From: HGM04593 sp045634305
GTDB lineage: Bacteria > Bacteroidota > Bacteroidia > Bacteroidales > Bacteroidaceae
Reading direction: 5' to 3'
Length of the DNA stretch: 64,000 bases
NCBI GenBank assembly: GCA_045634305.1
Contig: JAZQZZ010000017.1
Location: 1-64,000 of the forward strand
Below, one piece after another: positions 17,298-26,952 of the stretch. Both the position numbers and the translations under genes were made by a program. Numbering within the stretch: the stretch's first letter is position 1; each line of letters opens with the position of its first letter. The notes below the pieces were generated by a model, which was not told the DNA's origin, made no database searches, and worked only from the letters and a program-made list of their open reading frames with translations.

Positions 17298-20048
17298 ATG
17301 AGCTTAGCAAGCACTTACATACCCGCTGAGGTTGAAGAGAAATGGTACGAGTATTGGTTGAAGAACAACCTTTTCCACTCGGAGCCCGATGAGAGAGAGC
17401 CTTATACGATCGTAATCCCCCCACCAAACGTAACAGGTGTGTTGCACATGGGTCACATGCTCAACAACACCATTCAGGATATCCTTGTACGCCGTGCGCG
17501 CATGCTCGGCAAGAACGCTTGTTGGGTACCGGGAACCGACCACGCATCAATTGCGACTGAGGCTAAGGTTGTGAAGAAGCTTGCAGGACAGGGCATCAAG
17601 AAGAGCGACCTCACACGAGAGGAGTTCCTCAAGCATGCATGGGAGTGGACCGACGAGCACGGAGGCATCATCCTGCAGCAGTTGCGCAAGCTTGGCGCAT
17701 CGTGCGACTGGGACCGCACATCGTTCACCATGGACGAGACACGCAGTAAGAGCGTCATCAAGGTATTCTGCGACCTATACAACAAGGGACTCATCTACCG
17801 TGGTTTGCGCATGGTAAACTGGGATCCCAAGGCACAGACAGCTCTGAGCAACGAGGAGGTTATCTACAAGGAGGAGAAGAGCAAACTCTACTACCTGAAA
17901 TATTATGTTGACGAGGCTGCCGGCAGCACTGATGGCGAGGAGGCCGATGCTGTGACACTTGCAGCAACCGATGCTTTCGACCCTACAGTGAAGCACCAGA
18001 TTCTGCACCGCGACGCCAATGGCCGCCGCTATGCAGTGGTAGCGACCACACGCCCCGAGACAATCATGGGTGACACTGCAATGTGCATCAACCCCAAGGA
18101 TCCAAAGAACAGCTGGCTCAAGGGCAAGAGAGTGATTGTACCACTCGTGAACCGTTCAATCCCTGTAATCGAGGACCGCTATGTCGAGATTGAGTTCGGT
18201 ACAGGTTGCTTGAAGGTAACCCCGGCACACGACACCAACGACTATATGCTTGGCAAGACTCATAACCTTGAGACAATCGACATCTTCAATGCCGATGCTA
18301 CCATCAGCGAGGCTGCAGGTATGTACGTCGGCCAGGACCGTATGGATGTACGCGTGCAGATTGCAAAGGACCTTGCCGATGCTGGTCTCTTGGAGAAGGT
18401 CGAGGACTATGAGAACAAGGTGGGTTACAGCGAGCGTAACTCGGACACTGCTGTAGAACCACGCCTTTGCATGCAGTGGTTCCTGCGCATGCAGCACTTT
18501 GCCGACATTGCCTTGCCACCGGTAATGGAGGACAAACTTAAATTCTACCCCGCAAAATACAAGACTACATACAACAACTGGCTTGCAAACATACAGGACT
18601 GGTGTATCAGCCGCCAGCTTTGGTGGGGACACCGCATACCGGCATATTTCCTACCTGTAGCCGAAGGTGCCGAGGAGAAGTTCGTTGTTGCAGAGAGCCG
18701 CGAGGAGGCACTTGCGCTTGCAAAGGCAATCCCCGGTTATGAGAACATCACAGCCGAGGAGCTCCGTCACGATGAGGACGCACTCGACACATGGTTCAGC
18801 TCATGGTTGTGGCCAATCTCTCTGTTCAACGGTATCCTTGACCCGGGCAACAAGGAGATAAGCTACTACTATCCCACAAACGACCTCGTGACCGGCCCGG
18901 ACATCATCTTCTTCTGGGTGGCACGTATGATTATGGCCGGTTATGAGTACCAGGGCGACATGCCGTTCAAGAACGTATACTTCACAGGTATCGTGCGCGA
19001 CAAGCTCGGCCGCAAGATGAGCAAGTCACTCGGCAACAGCCCCGACCCGCTCGAACTCATTGCACGTTACGGCGCTGACGGTGTGCGCATGGGTATCATG
19101 CTCTCCGCACCTGCAGGTAACGACATCCTCTTCGACGACAGCCTTTGCGAGCTGGGACGTAACTTCTGCAACAAGATATGGAACGCATTCCGCCTTGTAA
19201 AGGGTTGGAACGTTAGCAGCGAGATTGAGCAGCCCGAGAGCAGTAAGCTCGCCATCAAGTACTTTGGCGAGACACTTGCAAAGGCAGCAGCGTCGCTCGA
19301 CGACCTCTTTGGCAAATATCGCCTTAACGAGGCTTTGATGACCGTGTACTCACTCTTCTGGGACGAGTTCTCGGCATGGTATCTTGAGATGATCAAGCCC
19401 GCATACGGCTCACCAATAGACGCTGCGACATACGAAGCGACACTCGGTTTCTTCGACAGTCTGTTGCGTCTGTTGCACCCATTCATGCCATTCATCACAG
19501 AGGAGTTGTGGCAGAACATCAAGGAGCGTCAGGACGGCGAGAGCATCATGGTACAGAGCACAAAGGAGCTTGCAGCGGAATGCGACGAGGCATTCCTTGG
19601 CAAGATTGCAATAATGAAGGAGGTTATCGGCGGTGTACGCGCTACACGTCAGCAGAAGAACCTGTCGCCACGCGAGCCATTGGCTTTGCAGATTATCGGC
19701 GAGTCACCTGTTGCCGGCCTTGAGTGCGTAATGACAAAGATGGCAAACCTCTCTTCACTCGAGAGCGTTGCCACACCAGACGACACTGCGGTATCGTTCC
19801 GCGTGGGCACAACAGAGTTCGCCATCCCAATGGGCTCACTCATTGACAAGGCTGCAGAGATTGCCAAGATGCAGGAAGAACTCGCATACCACGAGAAATT
19901 CCTCAAGAGCGTTGAAGCAAAGCTGGGCAACCCCAACTTCGTGAACAAGGCTCCCGAGAAGATTATTGCTATCGAACGCAAGAAACAGTCGGATGCAATG
20001 GAAAAGATAGCAATGCTAAAGGAAAGCATTCAGAAACTCTCCAAGTAA
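17298..20048 (+). CDS. valS: Valyl-tRNA synthetase
   Basis: A class I aminoacyl-tRNA synthetase of 916 residues, normal for the family. The HIGH motif reads HMGH (residues 50-53) after PPPNVTGVL, and the KMSKS motif occurs at about residue 572 (GRKMSKSLGNSPDPLELI). The CP1 editing domain, which hydrolyses Thr-tRNA, lies between them (ATTRPETIMGDTA). The C-terminal 60 residues form the coiled-coil arm. A TAACTTTG -7 box is at 17240-17247. It heads a run of closely spaced genes through lysS and gpsA. Confidence 0.97.
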   Translation: MSLASTYIPAEVEEKWYEYWLKNNLFHSEPDEREPYTIVIPPPNVTGVLHMGHMLNNTIQDILVRRARMLGKNACWVPGTDHASIATEAKVVKKLAGQGIKKSDLTREEFLKHAWEWTDEHGGIILQQLRKLGASCDWDRTSFTMDETRSKSVIKVFCDLYNKGLIYRGLRMVNWDPKAQTALSNEEVIYKEEKSKLYYLKYYVDEAAGSTDGEEADAVTLAATDAFDPTVKHQILHRDANGRRYAVVATTRPETIMGDTAMCINPKDPKNSWLKGKRVIVPLVNRSIPVIEDRYVEIEFGTGCLKVTPAHDTNDYMLGKTHNLETIDIFNADATISEAAGMYVGQDRMDVRVQIAKDLADAGLLEKVEDYENKVGYSERNSDTAVEPRLCMQWFLRMQHFADIALPPVMEDKLKFYPAKYKTTYNNWLANIQDWCISRQLWWGHRIPAYFLPVAEGAEEKFVVAESREEALALAKAIPGYENITAEELRHDEDALDTWFSSWLWPISLFNGILDPGNKEISYYYPTNDLVTGPDIIFFWVARMIMAGYEYQGDMPFKNVYFTGIVRDKLGRKMSKSLGNSPDPLELIARYGADGVRMGIMLSAPAGNDILFDDSLCELGRNFCNKIWNAFRLVKGWNVSSEIEQPESSKLAIKYFGETLAKAAASLDDLFGKYRLNEALMTVYSLFWDEFSAWYLEMIKPAYGSPIDAATYEATLGFFDSLLRLLHPFMPFITEELWQNIKERQDGESIMVQSTKELAAECDEAFLGKIAIMKEVIGGVRATRQQKNLSPREPLALQIIGESPVAGLECVMTKMANLSSLESVATPDDTAVSFRVGTTEFAIPMGSLIDKAAEIAKMQEELAYHEKFLKSVEAKLGNPNFVNKAPEKIIAIERKKQSDAMEKIAMLKESIQKLSK

Positions 20049-20060
20049 CCGCCAACAGCA

Positions 20061-20951
20061 ATGAAGGACAAGAAAAAAATCATAATCATATCCCTGGGTG
20101 TGCTTGTAGCCGCATTGGCTATAGGTATGGCCATCGTGTGGATGAACCTCAAGAAGAGCGAGAAGCAGAACATTGAGATACAGGAGCTCATAGCTCTTGA
20201 GCAGGAGGAGATGCTAAACGACCTTCAGAACGCGCAGATTGAGTATGAAGAGCTGAAGACAAAAATTCTCAGCAACGATTCGCTGCTCGTGAAGCTTGAA
20301 CAGGAGCAATTGCGCACCCAGCAGTTGTATGAAGAACTGCAGAGTGTAAAAGCTACAAATGCAGCTGAAATCAAGCGTCTGAAGAAGGAGTTGAAGACAC
20401 TCCGCGGCGTGCTCGAGAACTATGTGGTGCAGATTGACTCACTTTTCCGCGAGAATGAAGAGCTCAAAGTAGAGAACACCAAGCTCATTGCCGGCAAAAA
20501 GAAAGCCGAGCAGGAGAGGAATGACCTTGTCAAGGAAAAGAAAGTGCTCACAGAAAAGGTTGACATTGCAGCACAGCTCAATGCTACCGATATAAAGATA
20601 CAACTGATACGCAGCAACGGCAAGGAAACCGACAAAATCAAGCGTGCCAAGCAGATAAGCGTAAGCTGCAAGATTTCACGAAACGTCACGGCAAGCACAG
20701 GCGACAAGGTTGCTTACGTAAGAATAATGCAACCCGACGGCGAGCCATTGATAAAGGGATACAGCAACACCTTCGAATACCAGAACCGCGACATGAGCTA
20801 CTCGATAAAAAGGGAGTTCGAGTTCGACGGCGAAGAAATGCCGCTCACATTCTATTGGGATATCGAGGAGACATTACAGCAAGGACGTTACCGTGCATAC
20901 ATTTTTGTCGACGGCAACATGATTGGCGAGGGATATGCCGATTTTGAATAA
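20061..20951 (+). CDS. Membrane-anchored coiled-coil protein of unknown function
   Basis: One N-terminal membrane helix (about residues 6-28) is followed by a long coiled coil (about 30-180, Glu/Lys/Gln/Leu-rich) and a C-terminal beta-rich domain of about 110 residues (KQISVSCKISRNV ... YRAYIFVDGNMIGEG). The helix orientation suggests the bulk lies outside the inner membrane. It starts 12 bp after valS and ends 9 bp before the decarboxylase gene, so it is co-transcribed. No named family recognised; such proteins are common in Bacteroidales. Confidence 0.7.
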   Translation: MKDKKKIIIISLGVLVAALAIGMAIVWMNLKKSEKQNIEIQELIALEQEEMLNDLQNAQIEYEELKTKILSNDSLLVKLEQEQLRTQQLYEELQSVKATNAAEIKRLKKELKTLRGVLENYVVQIDSLFRENEELKVENTKLIAGKKKAEQERNDLVKEKKVLTEKVDIAAQLNATDIKIQLIRSNGKETDKIKRAKQISVSCKISRNVTASTGDKVAYVRIMQPDGEPLIKGYSNTFEYQNRDMSYSIKREFEFDGEEMPLTFYWDIEETLQQGRYRAYIFVDGNMIGEGYADFE

Positions 20952-20960
20952 TATACAGAT

Positions 20961-21896
20961 ATGAAACGAATACTTGTAACAGGAGGAGCAGGATTCATAG
21001 GGTCGCACCTGTGTGAAAGATTGCTCAATGACGGAAACGATGTCATCTGCCTCGACAACTACTTCACAGGCAGCAAGGACAATATACGCCACCTCATTGG
21101 CAACGACCACTTTGAGCTTGTCCGCCACGACATAACACAGCCCTATACTGCCGAGGTTGACGAGATATACAATCTTGCCTGCCCCGCATCGCCGGTACAC
21201 TACCAGCACGACCCTGTCAAGACAATACAGACATGCGTAATCGGTTCAATGAACATGTTGGGACTGGCAAAACGCGTAGGAGCGAAGATTCTTCAGGCTT
21301 CGACAAGCGAGGTCTATGGCGACCCCATCATTCACCCACAGGTCGAGGATTATTGGGGAAACGTCAACCCCATAGGCATCCGTTCATGCTACGATGAGGG
21401 AAAGCGATGCGCAGAGACTCTGTTCATGGACTATCACCGCCAGAACAACGTAAAGATAAAGATTATCCGCATATTCAACACCTATGGTCCACGCATGAGC
21501 ATGAACGACGGACGCGTAGTATCGAACTTCATCGTACAGGCACTGCAGGGCAAAGACATAACCATATATGGCGACGGAAAGCAGACACGCAGTTTCCAGT
21601 ACGTGGATGACCTTGTAGAGGGTATGGTGCGTATGATGGAGACCGGCGATGATTTCACCGGTCCCGTGAACATCGGCAACCCAGGCGAATTCACAATGCT
21701 CGAACTTGCCGAAAAGGTGATTGCACTCACAGGCTCAAAATCAAAGATTGTATTCGAGCCGTTGCCACAGGACGACCCCCGTCAGCGCAAACCGGACATT
21801 TCATTGGCAAACCGGATGCTTGGCGGTTGGACACCGGAGATAAAGCTTGACGAAGGTTTGGGACACACAATAGATTATTTCAAGAAACTAATATAA
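20961..21896 (+). CDS. UDP-glucuronate decarboxylase (UDP-xylose synthase), SDR family
   Basis: The 311-residue protein has the NAD-binding GxxGxxG (ILVTGGAGFIGSHLCERLL) and the catalytic Tyr-x3-Lys within SCYDEGKRCAETLF. The substrate-binding segments YNLACPASPVHYQ and FNTYGPRM are characteristic of UXS-type enzymes, which oxidise and decarboxylate UDP-glucuronate to UDP-xylose. The product would feed surface glycans. Related extended SDR epimerases are the alternative, but the ACPASPxHYQ signature favours UXS. Confidence 0.85.
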   Translation: MKRILVTGGAGFIGSHLCERLLNDGNDVICLDNYFTGSKDNIRHLIGNDHFELVRHDITQPYTAEVDEIYNLACPASPVHYQHDPVKTIQTCVIGSMNMLGLAKRVGAKILQASTSEVYGDPIIHPQVEDYWGNVNPIGIRSCYDEGKRCAETLFMDYHRQNNVKIKIIRIFNTYGPRMSMNDGRVVSNFIVQALQGKDITIYGDGKQTRSFQYVDDLVEGMVRMMETGDDFTGPVNIGNPGEFTMLELAEKVIALTGSKSKIVFEPLPQDDPRQRKPDISLANRMLGGWTPEIKLDEGLGHTIDYFKKLI

Positions 21897-21909
21897 AAAC
21901 ACAATAACA

Positions 21910-23637
21910 ATGAACATTCTAGAACTTAGCGAACAGGAAATTGTACGCCGCGAGGCACTTGCCGAACTGCGCAACATGGGTATTGAACCATACCCTGCAG
22001 CAGAGTACCCCACAGATGCATTCTCAACAGATATCATAGCGGAATTCAAGGACGAGGACGAGCCACGCAAGGTGTGCATCGCCGGCCGTATGATGAGCCG
22101 TCGTGTAATGGGTAAGGCTTCATTCATCGAGTTGCAGGATTCAAAAGGCCGTGTGCAGGTGTATATCACACGCGACGACATCTGCCCGGGTGAGAACAAG
22201 GACACATACAACGTCCTTTTCAAGCGCCTGCTCGACATCGGTGACTTCATCGGTGTCAAGGGTACAGTGTTCCGCACACAGACCGGTGAAATCACTGTGC
22301 ACGCACACGAGATTACATTCCTTTCAAAGAGCATCCGTCCGTTGCCAATCGTAAAGTACAAGGATGGCGTGGCTTATGACCGTTTTGAGGATCCCGAGTT
22401 GCGTTACCGCCAGCGTTATGTTGACCTTGTTGTAAACGATGACGTGAAGGAGATTTTCATCAAGCGCAACAAGATCTACAGTTCAATGCGTGAGTTCTTC
22501 AACAGCCGTGGATATATGGAGGTTGAGACACCTGTATTGCAGTCAATCCCCGGTGGTGCAGCAGCACGTCCGTTCATCACACACCATAACGCACTCGATA
22601 TTCCTCTCTATTTGCGTATTGCCAACGAGCTCTATCTCAAGCGCCTTATCGTAGGTGGTTTCGAGGGTGTATACGAGTTCTCAAAGAACTTCCGCAACGA
22701 GGGTATGGACCGCACACACAACCCAGAGTTCACTTGTATGGAGATTTATGTATCGTACAAGGACTACAACTGGATGATGTGCTTTACAGAGCAGATGCTC
22801 GAGAAGATTGCGCTCGACGTGAACGGCACAACCGATGTCCAGGTAGGCGAGCACACAATCAGTTTCAAGGCGCCATTCCGCCGCGTAACCATGCTCGACT
22901 CTATCAAGGAGTTCACTGGCTACGACCTCAACGGCAAGAGCGAGGAGGAGATTTTCGCAATCTGCAAGGAGCTCAAGATGGAGGTTGACGAGACAATGGG
23001 TAAGGGCAAGCTCATCGACGAGATTTTCGGCGAGTTCTGCGAGGGCAACTACATTCAGCCTACATTCATCACAGACTACCCCATCGAGATGTCACCACTC
23101 TGCAAGCGTCATCGCAATAACCCCGACCTCACCGAGCGTTTCGAGCTTATGGTGAACGGTAAGGAGCTTTGCAACGCATACAGCGAGCTCAACGACCCGA
23201 TTGACCAGGCCGAGCGTTTCCAGGAGCAGTTGCGCCTGAGCGAGAAGGGTGACGACGAGGCAATGTTCATTGACAAGGACTTCGTGCGCGCACTTGAGTA
23301 TGGTATGCCTCCTACATCGGGTATGGGTATCGGTATGGACCGTCTTGCAATGCTCATGACTGGCCAGACCACAATTCAGGAAGTATTGTTCTTCCCACAG
23401 ATGCGCCCCGAGAAGAAAGTTCCCAAGGACAACGCTGCTGCATTTGCGGTAATCGGCGTTCCCGAAGAGTGGGTTCCAGTGCTTCACAAGGCTGGTTACA
23501 ACCTAGTAAACGACCTCAAGGGTGGCAATGCGCAGAAAATCCAGATGGAAATTGGCGGCATCAACAAGAAGTTCAAGCTCGGCTACACCGTACCATCAGT
23601 GAACGACGTTGCAGCTTGGATTGAGAAGCTGGGCTAA
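21910..23637 (+). CDS. lysS: Lysyl-tRNA synthetase, class II
   Basis: The 575-residue protein has an N-terminal OB-fold anticodon-binding domain (about 55-145, including VCIAGRMMSRRVMGKASFIE) and the class IIb catalytic core: motif 1 near FNSRGYMEVETPVLQ, motif 2 YEFSKNFRNEGMDRTHNPEF, and motif 3 GIGMDRLAMLMTG. A C-terminal extension of about 60 residues after motif 3 (VIGVPEEWVPVLHKAGYNLV) is longer than in E. coli and is common in Bacteroidales. Confidence 0.97.
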   Translation: MNILELSEQEIVRREALAELRNMGIEPYPAAEYPTDAFSTDIIAEFKDEDEPRKVCIAGRMMSRRVMGKASFIELQDSKGRVQVYITRDDICPGENKDTYNVLFKRLLDIGDFIGVKGTVFRTQTGEITVHAHEITFLSKSIRPLPIVKYKDGVAYDRFEDPELRYRQRYVDLVVNDDVKEIFIKRNKIYSSMREFFNSRGYMEVETPVLQSIPGGAAARPFITHHNALDIPLYLRIANELYLKRLIVGGFEGVYEFSKNFRNEGMDRTHNPEFTCMEIYVSYKDYNWMMCFTEQMLEKIALDVNGTTDVQVGEHTISFKAPFRRVTMLDSIKEFTGYDLNGKSEEEIFAICKELKMEVDETMGKGKLIDEIFGEFCEGNYIQPTFITDYPIEMSPLCKRHRNNPDLTERFELMVNGKELCNAYSELNDPIDQAERFQEQLRLSEKGDDEAMFIDKDFVRALEYGMPPTSGMGIGMDRLAMLMTGQTTIQEVLFFPQMRPEKKVPKDNAAAFAVIGVPEEWVPVLHKAGYNLVNDLKGGNAQKIQMEIGGINKKFKLGYTVPSVNDVAAWIEKLG

Positions 23638-23692
23638 GAAACCCTCTTGGATTAAAATACAATTATTATATAGTTTCTAAAAACGCTTTATT

Positions 23693-24691
23693 ATGGAACT
23701 ATCAAACAAACAGGTTGCCATTATGGGTGGCGGCAGTTGGGCGACGGCTATTGCCAAGATTCTGCTCAACAATGTCGAGACCATAAACTGGTACATCAGA
23801 CGCGAGGACCGCATCGAAGACTTCAAGCGTTTGGGACACAACCCCGCTTATCTCTCTTCGGTGAAGTTCGACACGAACAGGATCAACTTTTCATCGGACA
23901 TCAACAAGGTTGTCAAGGAGAGTGACATTCTGGTATTCGTGACACCATCGCCATACCTCAAGAACCACCTCAAGAAACTGAAGGCGAATCTCGAGGACAA
24001 GTTCATCGTCAATGCCATCAAAGGTATTGTGCCCGATGAGAACCTCATCATCTCGGAGTATTTCAACAAGGTGTACAAGGTCCCTTATGACAACATTGCA
24101 GCAATAGCTGGTCCTTGCCACGCCGAGGAGGTGGCGCTCGAGCGCCTTTCGTACCTCACCGTGGGCTGTGCAAACATTGACCATGCGAAGCAGTTTGCAA
24201 AGAAACTCGGCAGCAGCTTCATCAAGACATCTGTGAGCGACGACGTTGTGGGCATTGAGTATGGTTCAGTACTCAAGAACATCTACGCCATTGCAGCCGG
24301 CATATGCAGCGGACTCAAGTACGGCGACAACTTCCAGGCTGTGCTCATGTCAAACGCAGCCATTGAGATGAACCGTTTCATCAACGTCATTCACCCCATT
24401 GAGCGTACCATCAACGACTCGGTTTACATGGGCGACCTTTTGGTGACAGGCTACTCCAAGTTCAGCCGCAACCGCGTGTTCGGCAGCATGATCGGTAAGG
24501 GTTACTCGGTGAAGAACGCACAGATTGAAATGGAGATGATTGCCGAAGGTTACTATGCGGCAAAGTGTATCAAGGAAATCAATGAGCACTACCGCATAAA
24601 CACCCCAATCATCGATGCAGTGTACAACATTCTTTACGAGGGCATCTCGCCGGTAATTGAGATTAAGCTGTTGACAGACTCATTCAAGTAA
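23693..24691 (+). CDS. gpsA: Glycerol-3-phosphate dehydrogenase [NAD(P)+]
   Basis: The N-terminal Rossmann motif GGGSWATAIAKIL binds NAD(P); GPCHAEEVALERL and GIEYGSVLKNIYAIAAGI carry the substrate-binding and catalytic Lys residues. The enzyme reduces dihydroxyacetone phosphate to sn-glycerol 3-phosphate for phospholipid synthesis. Length (332) is normal. It lies 55 bp after lysS and 124 bp before pgi, the latter gap holding a palindromic repeat. Confidence 0.95.
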   Translation: MELSNKQVAIMGGGSWATAIAKILLNNVETINWYIRREDRIEDFKRLGHNPAYLSSVKFDTNRINFSSDINKVVKESDILVFVTPSPYLKNHLKKLKANLEDKFIVNAIKGIVPDENLIISEYFNKVYKVPYDNIAAIAGPCHAEEVALERLSYLTVGCANIDHAKQFAKKLGSSFIKTSVSDDVVGIEYGSVLKNIYAIAAGICSGLKYGDNFQAVLMSNAAIEMNRFINVIHPIERTINDSVYMGDLLVTGYSKFSRNRVFGSMIGKGYSVKNAQIEMEMIAEGYYAAKCIKEINEHYRINTPIIDAVYNILYEGISPVIEIKLLTDSFK

Positions 24692-24702
24692 ACATTAAAA
24701 TT

Positions 24703-24797
24703 TAGATTCTTCGCTTTGCTCAGACGTATTGTTGAGGGCTCGCCCGAAAAATGACACTCTTCGCGTTTTTGTCATCCTGAACGTGAGTGAAGGATCT
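24703..24797. repeat. Palindromic intergenic repeat, related to the 13.5 and 55.4 kb elements
   Basis: The outer halves AGATTCTTCGCTTTGCTCAG and CTGAACGTGAGTGAAGGATCT are imperfect inverted copies. The inner segment 24721-24756 is the reverse complement of 13516-13551 in copy 1 with two differences. It sits between gpsA and pgi and could form a hairpin in the transcript. Confidence 0.6.
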
Positions 24798-24815
24798 TAA
24801 AAAACAACAATAACA

Positions 24816-26159
24816 ATGAAAAATATAACACTTAACATTGACAAGGTTACAGGTTTTGTAACACGTGAGCAGATTCTGGCTCTTGAGCCACAGGTTAAAC
24901 GCGCACAGGCCGCTCTTGAGGACGGTTCACTGCCAGGCAACGACTTCCTCGGCTGGTTGCACCTTCCATCATCAATCACAAAGGAGCACATTGCCGACAT
25001 CAACGCTACAGCACAGACACTCCGTGAGAACTGCGAGGTTGTGGTTGTTGCAGGTATCGGTGGCAGCTACCTCGGTGCACGCGCTGTCATTGAGGCATTG
25101 AGCAACAACTTTGCCGCACTCATGGGCGACAGCAAGAACCCACGCGTAATCTTCGCAGGCCACAATATCAGCGAGGACTACCTCTATGAACTGACAGAGT
25201 ACCTCAAGGACAAGAAGTTCGGTGTAATCAATATCTCAAAGTCAGGTACAACAACCGAGACTGCACTTGCATTCCGCCTCTTGAAGAAGCAGTGCGAGGA
25301 CCAGCGCGGCAAGGAGATGGCAAGCAAGGTAATCGTTGCCATTACCGATGCAGTTAAGGGTGCAGCACGTATCACAGCAAACAAGGAGGGTTACAAGAGT
25401 TTCATCATCCCCGACAACGTAGGTGGCCGTTTCTCTGTTCTCACCCCTGTAGGCTTGTTGCCAATCGCAGTTGCAGGCTTCGACATCGAGGCACTTGTAA
25501 ACGGTGCACAGGACATGGAGAAGAACTGCGCTCCCGAGGTTCCATTCGAGGAAAACATCGCAGCAATGTACGCAGCTACACGTAACGCACTCTATGCCGA
25601 CGGCAAGAAGATTGAAATCCTCGTTAACTACCAGCCAAAGCTCCACTTCACATCTGAGTGGTGGAAGCAGCTCTACGGCGAGAGCGAGGGCAAGGAGAAC
25701 AAGGGCATCTTCCCTGCATCTGTTGACTTCACTACACACCTCCACTCAATGGGTCAGTGGATTCAGGAGGGTGAGCGTACTATCTTCGAGACTGTACTCT
25801 CTATCGAGAAACCAAACTGCTCGCTCACCGTTCCAAGCGACGAGGAGAACCTCGACGGTCTCAACTTCCTCGCGGGCAAGCATGTAGACGAGGTAAACAA
25901 GATGGCCGAGCTCGGTACACAGCTCGCACACGTTGACGGCGGTGTTCCCAACATCCGCATCTCAATCCCTGAGCTCAACGCATACTACATTGGTCAGCTT
26001 CTCTACTTCTTTGAAATCGGTTGCGGTATCAGCGGTTATGTACTTGGTGTGAACCCATTCAACCAGCCGGGTGTAGAGGCATACAAGAAGAATATGTTTG
26101 CATTGCTCGACAAACCCGGTTACGAGGAGGAGAGCAAGGCAATCCGCGCAAGACTGTAA
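24816..26159 (+). CDS. pgi: Glucose-6-phosphate isomerase
   Basis: The 447-residue protein matches the short bacterial class of phosphoglucose isomerases. Visible landmarks are VAGIGGSYLGARAVIEAL, the sugar-phosphate loop NISKSGTTTETALAFRL, the catalytic region DNVGGRFSVLTPVGLLP, and GVNPFNQPGVEAYKKNMF near the C-terminus. It interconverts glucose 6-phosphate and fructose 6-phosphate in glycolysis and supplies precursors for amino sugars. Confidence 0.96.
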   Translation: MKNITLNIDKVTGFVTREQILALEPQVKRAQAALEDGSLPGNDFLGWLHLPSSITKEHIADINATAQTLRENCEVVVVAGIGGSYLGARAVIEALSNNFAALMGDSKNPRVIFAGHNISEDYLYELTEYLKDKKFGVINISKSGTTTETALAFRLLKKQCEDQRGKEMASKVIVAITDAVKGAARITANKEGYKSFIIPDNVGGRFSVLTPVGLLPIAVAGFDIEALVNGAQDMEKNCAPEVPFEENIAAMYAATRNALYADGKKIEILVNYQPKLHFTSEWWKQLYGESEGKENKGIFPASVDFTTHLHSMGQWIQEGERTIFETVLSIEKPNCSLTVPSDEENLDGLNFLAGKHVDEVNKMAELGTQLAHVDGGVPNIRISIPELNAYYIGQLLYFFEIGCGISGYVLGVNPFNQPGVEAYKKNMFALLDKPGYEEESKAIRARL

Positions 26160-26161
26160 TA

Positions 26162-26205
26162 AGAAAAGGTAAAAGGTCAAAACGGAAAACTGAAAAACTA
26201 AACAG
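26162..26205. repeat. Purine-rich low-complexity repeat
   Basis: The tract (AAAAGGTAAAAGGTC, AAAACGGAAAACTGAAAA) resembles the complement of the pyrimidine-rich tract at about 4352-4397. Both lie directly outside a coding region. It also serves as the A-rich leader of the HAD gene. Confidence 0.4.
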
Positions 26206-26211
26206 TCTTTA

Positions 26212-26946
26212 ATGGATTACATAAAAGCTATTGAAAACTATAAGCAACTGCAAGGCCACAAGGCCTTGCAGTTGTGTGCTGTATTGTTCGACATGGACGG
26301 CGTGCTGTTCGACTCCATGCCCTACCATGCCGATGCCTGGTCGCGCGTGATGACCGATGCCGGTTTCAACTTCTCGCGCGAGGACGTATATATGAACGAA
26401 GGCCGAACAGGTGCCGACACCATCAACACCGCAAGCCTTGCCCAATTCGGCAAGCCTGCAACCGAGGAGCTCATCGATGAGCTGTGCAAGGCAAAATGTG
26501 CCATCTTCGACACCTACCCACCCACACCACGAATGCCGTTCGCGCTCGAACTGGCACAGAAGGTAAAGGCCAGTGGCCTCACACCTATGATTGTCACCGG
26601 CAGCGGCACACCAACACTGCTCGACCGCATACAGAGCAACTTCCCCGGACTTTTTGCCGAGGGGCATGTCATCAGCAGTTTCCACGTAAAACGCGGAAAG
26701 CCCTACCCCGACCCATATCTCCTTGCACTCGAACGCGGCGGTTTTGCCCCCAATGAGGTGATTGTGGTAGAGAACGCCCCACTTGGCGTTACTGCAGGTG
26801 TTGCAGCCGGCCTTTTCACCGTTGCAGCCAACACAGGCCCATTGAAGGATGAAGTATTGAGCCAAGCCGGTGCAAACCTTGTGTTCCCCTCGATTGAGGC
26901 ACTCTGCAATGAGTGGGAGAAACTATTCAACGCTATAAACGGCTAA
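26212..26946 (+). CDS. HAD-superfamily phosphatase (beta-phosphoglucomutase-like, subfamily IA)
   Basis: Motif I is FDMDGVLFDSMP (nucleophile Asp), motif II IVTGSG, motif III the Lys in VKRGKPYPDPYLLAL, and motif IV VIVVENAPLGVTAG. The alpha-helical cap sits between motifs I and II, as in phosphoglucomutase and phosphoglycolate phosphatase relatives. The substrate is a small phosphorylated metabolite, not predictable here. It lies between pgi and prmC, 6 bp from the latter. Confidence 0.88.
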   Translation: MDYIKAIENYKQLQGHKALQLCAVLFDMDGVLFDSMPYHADAWSRVMTDAGFNFSREDVYMNEGRTGADTINTASLAQFGKPATEELIDELCKAKCAIFDTYPPTPRMPFALELAQKVKASGLTPMIVTGSGTPTLLDRIQSNFPGLFAEGHVISSFHVKRGKPYPDPYLLALERGGFAPNEVIVVENAPLGVTAGVAAGLFTVAANTGPLKDEVLSQAGANLVFPSIEALCNEWEKLFNAING

Positions 26947-26952
26947 ACAACA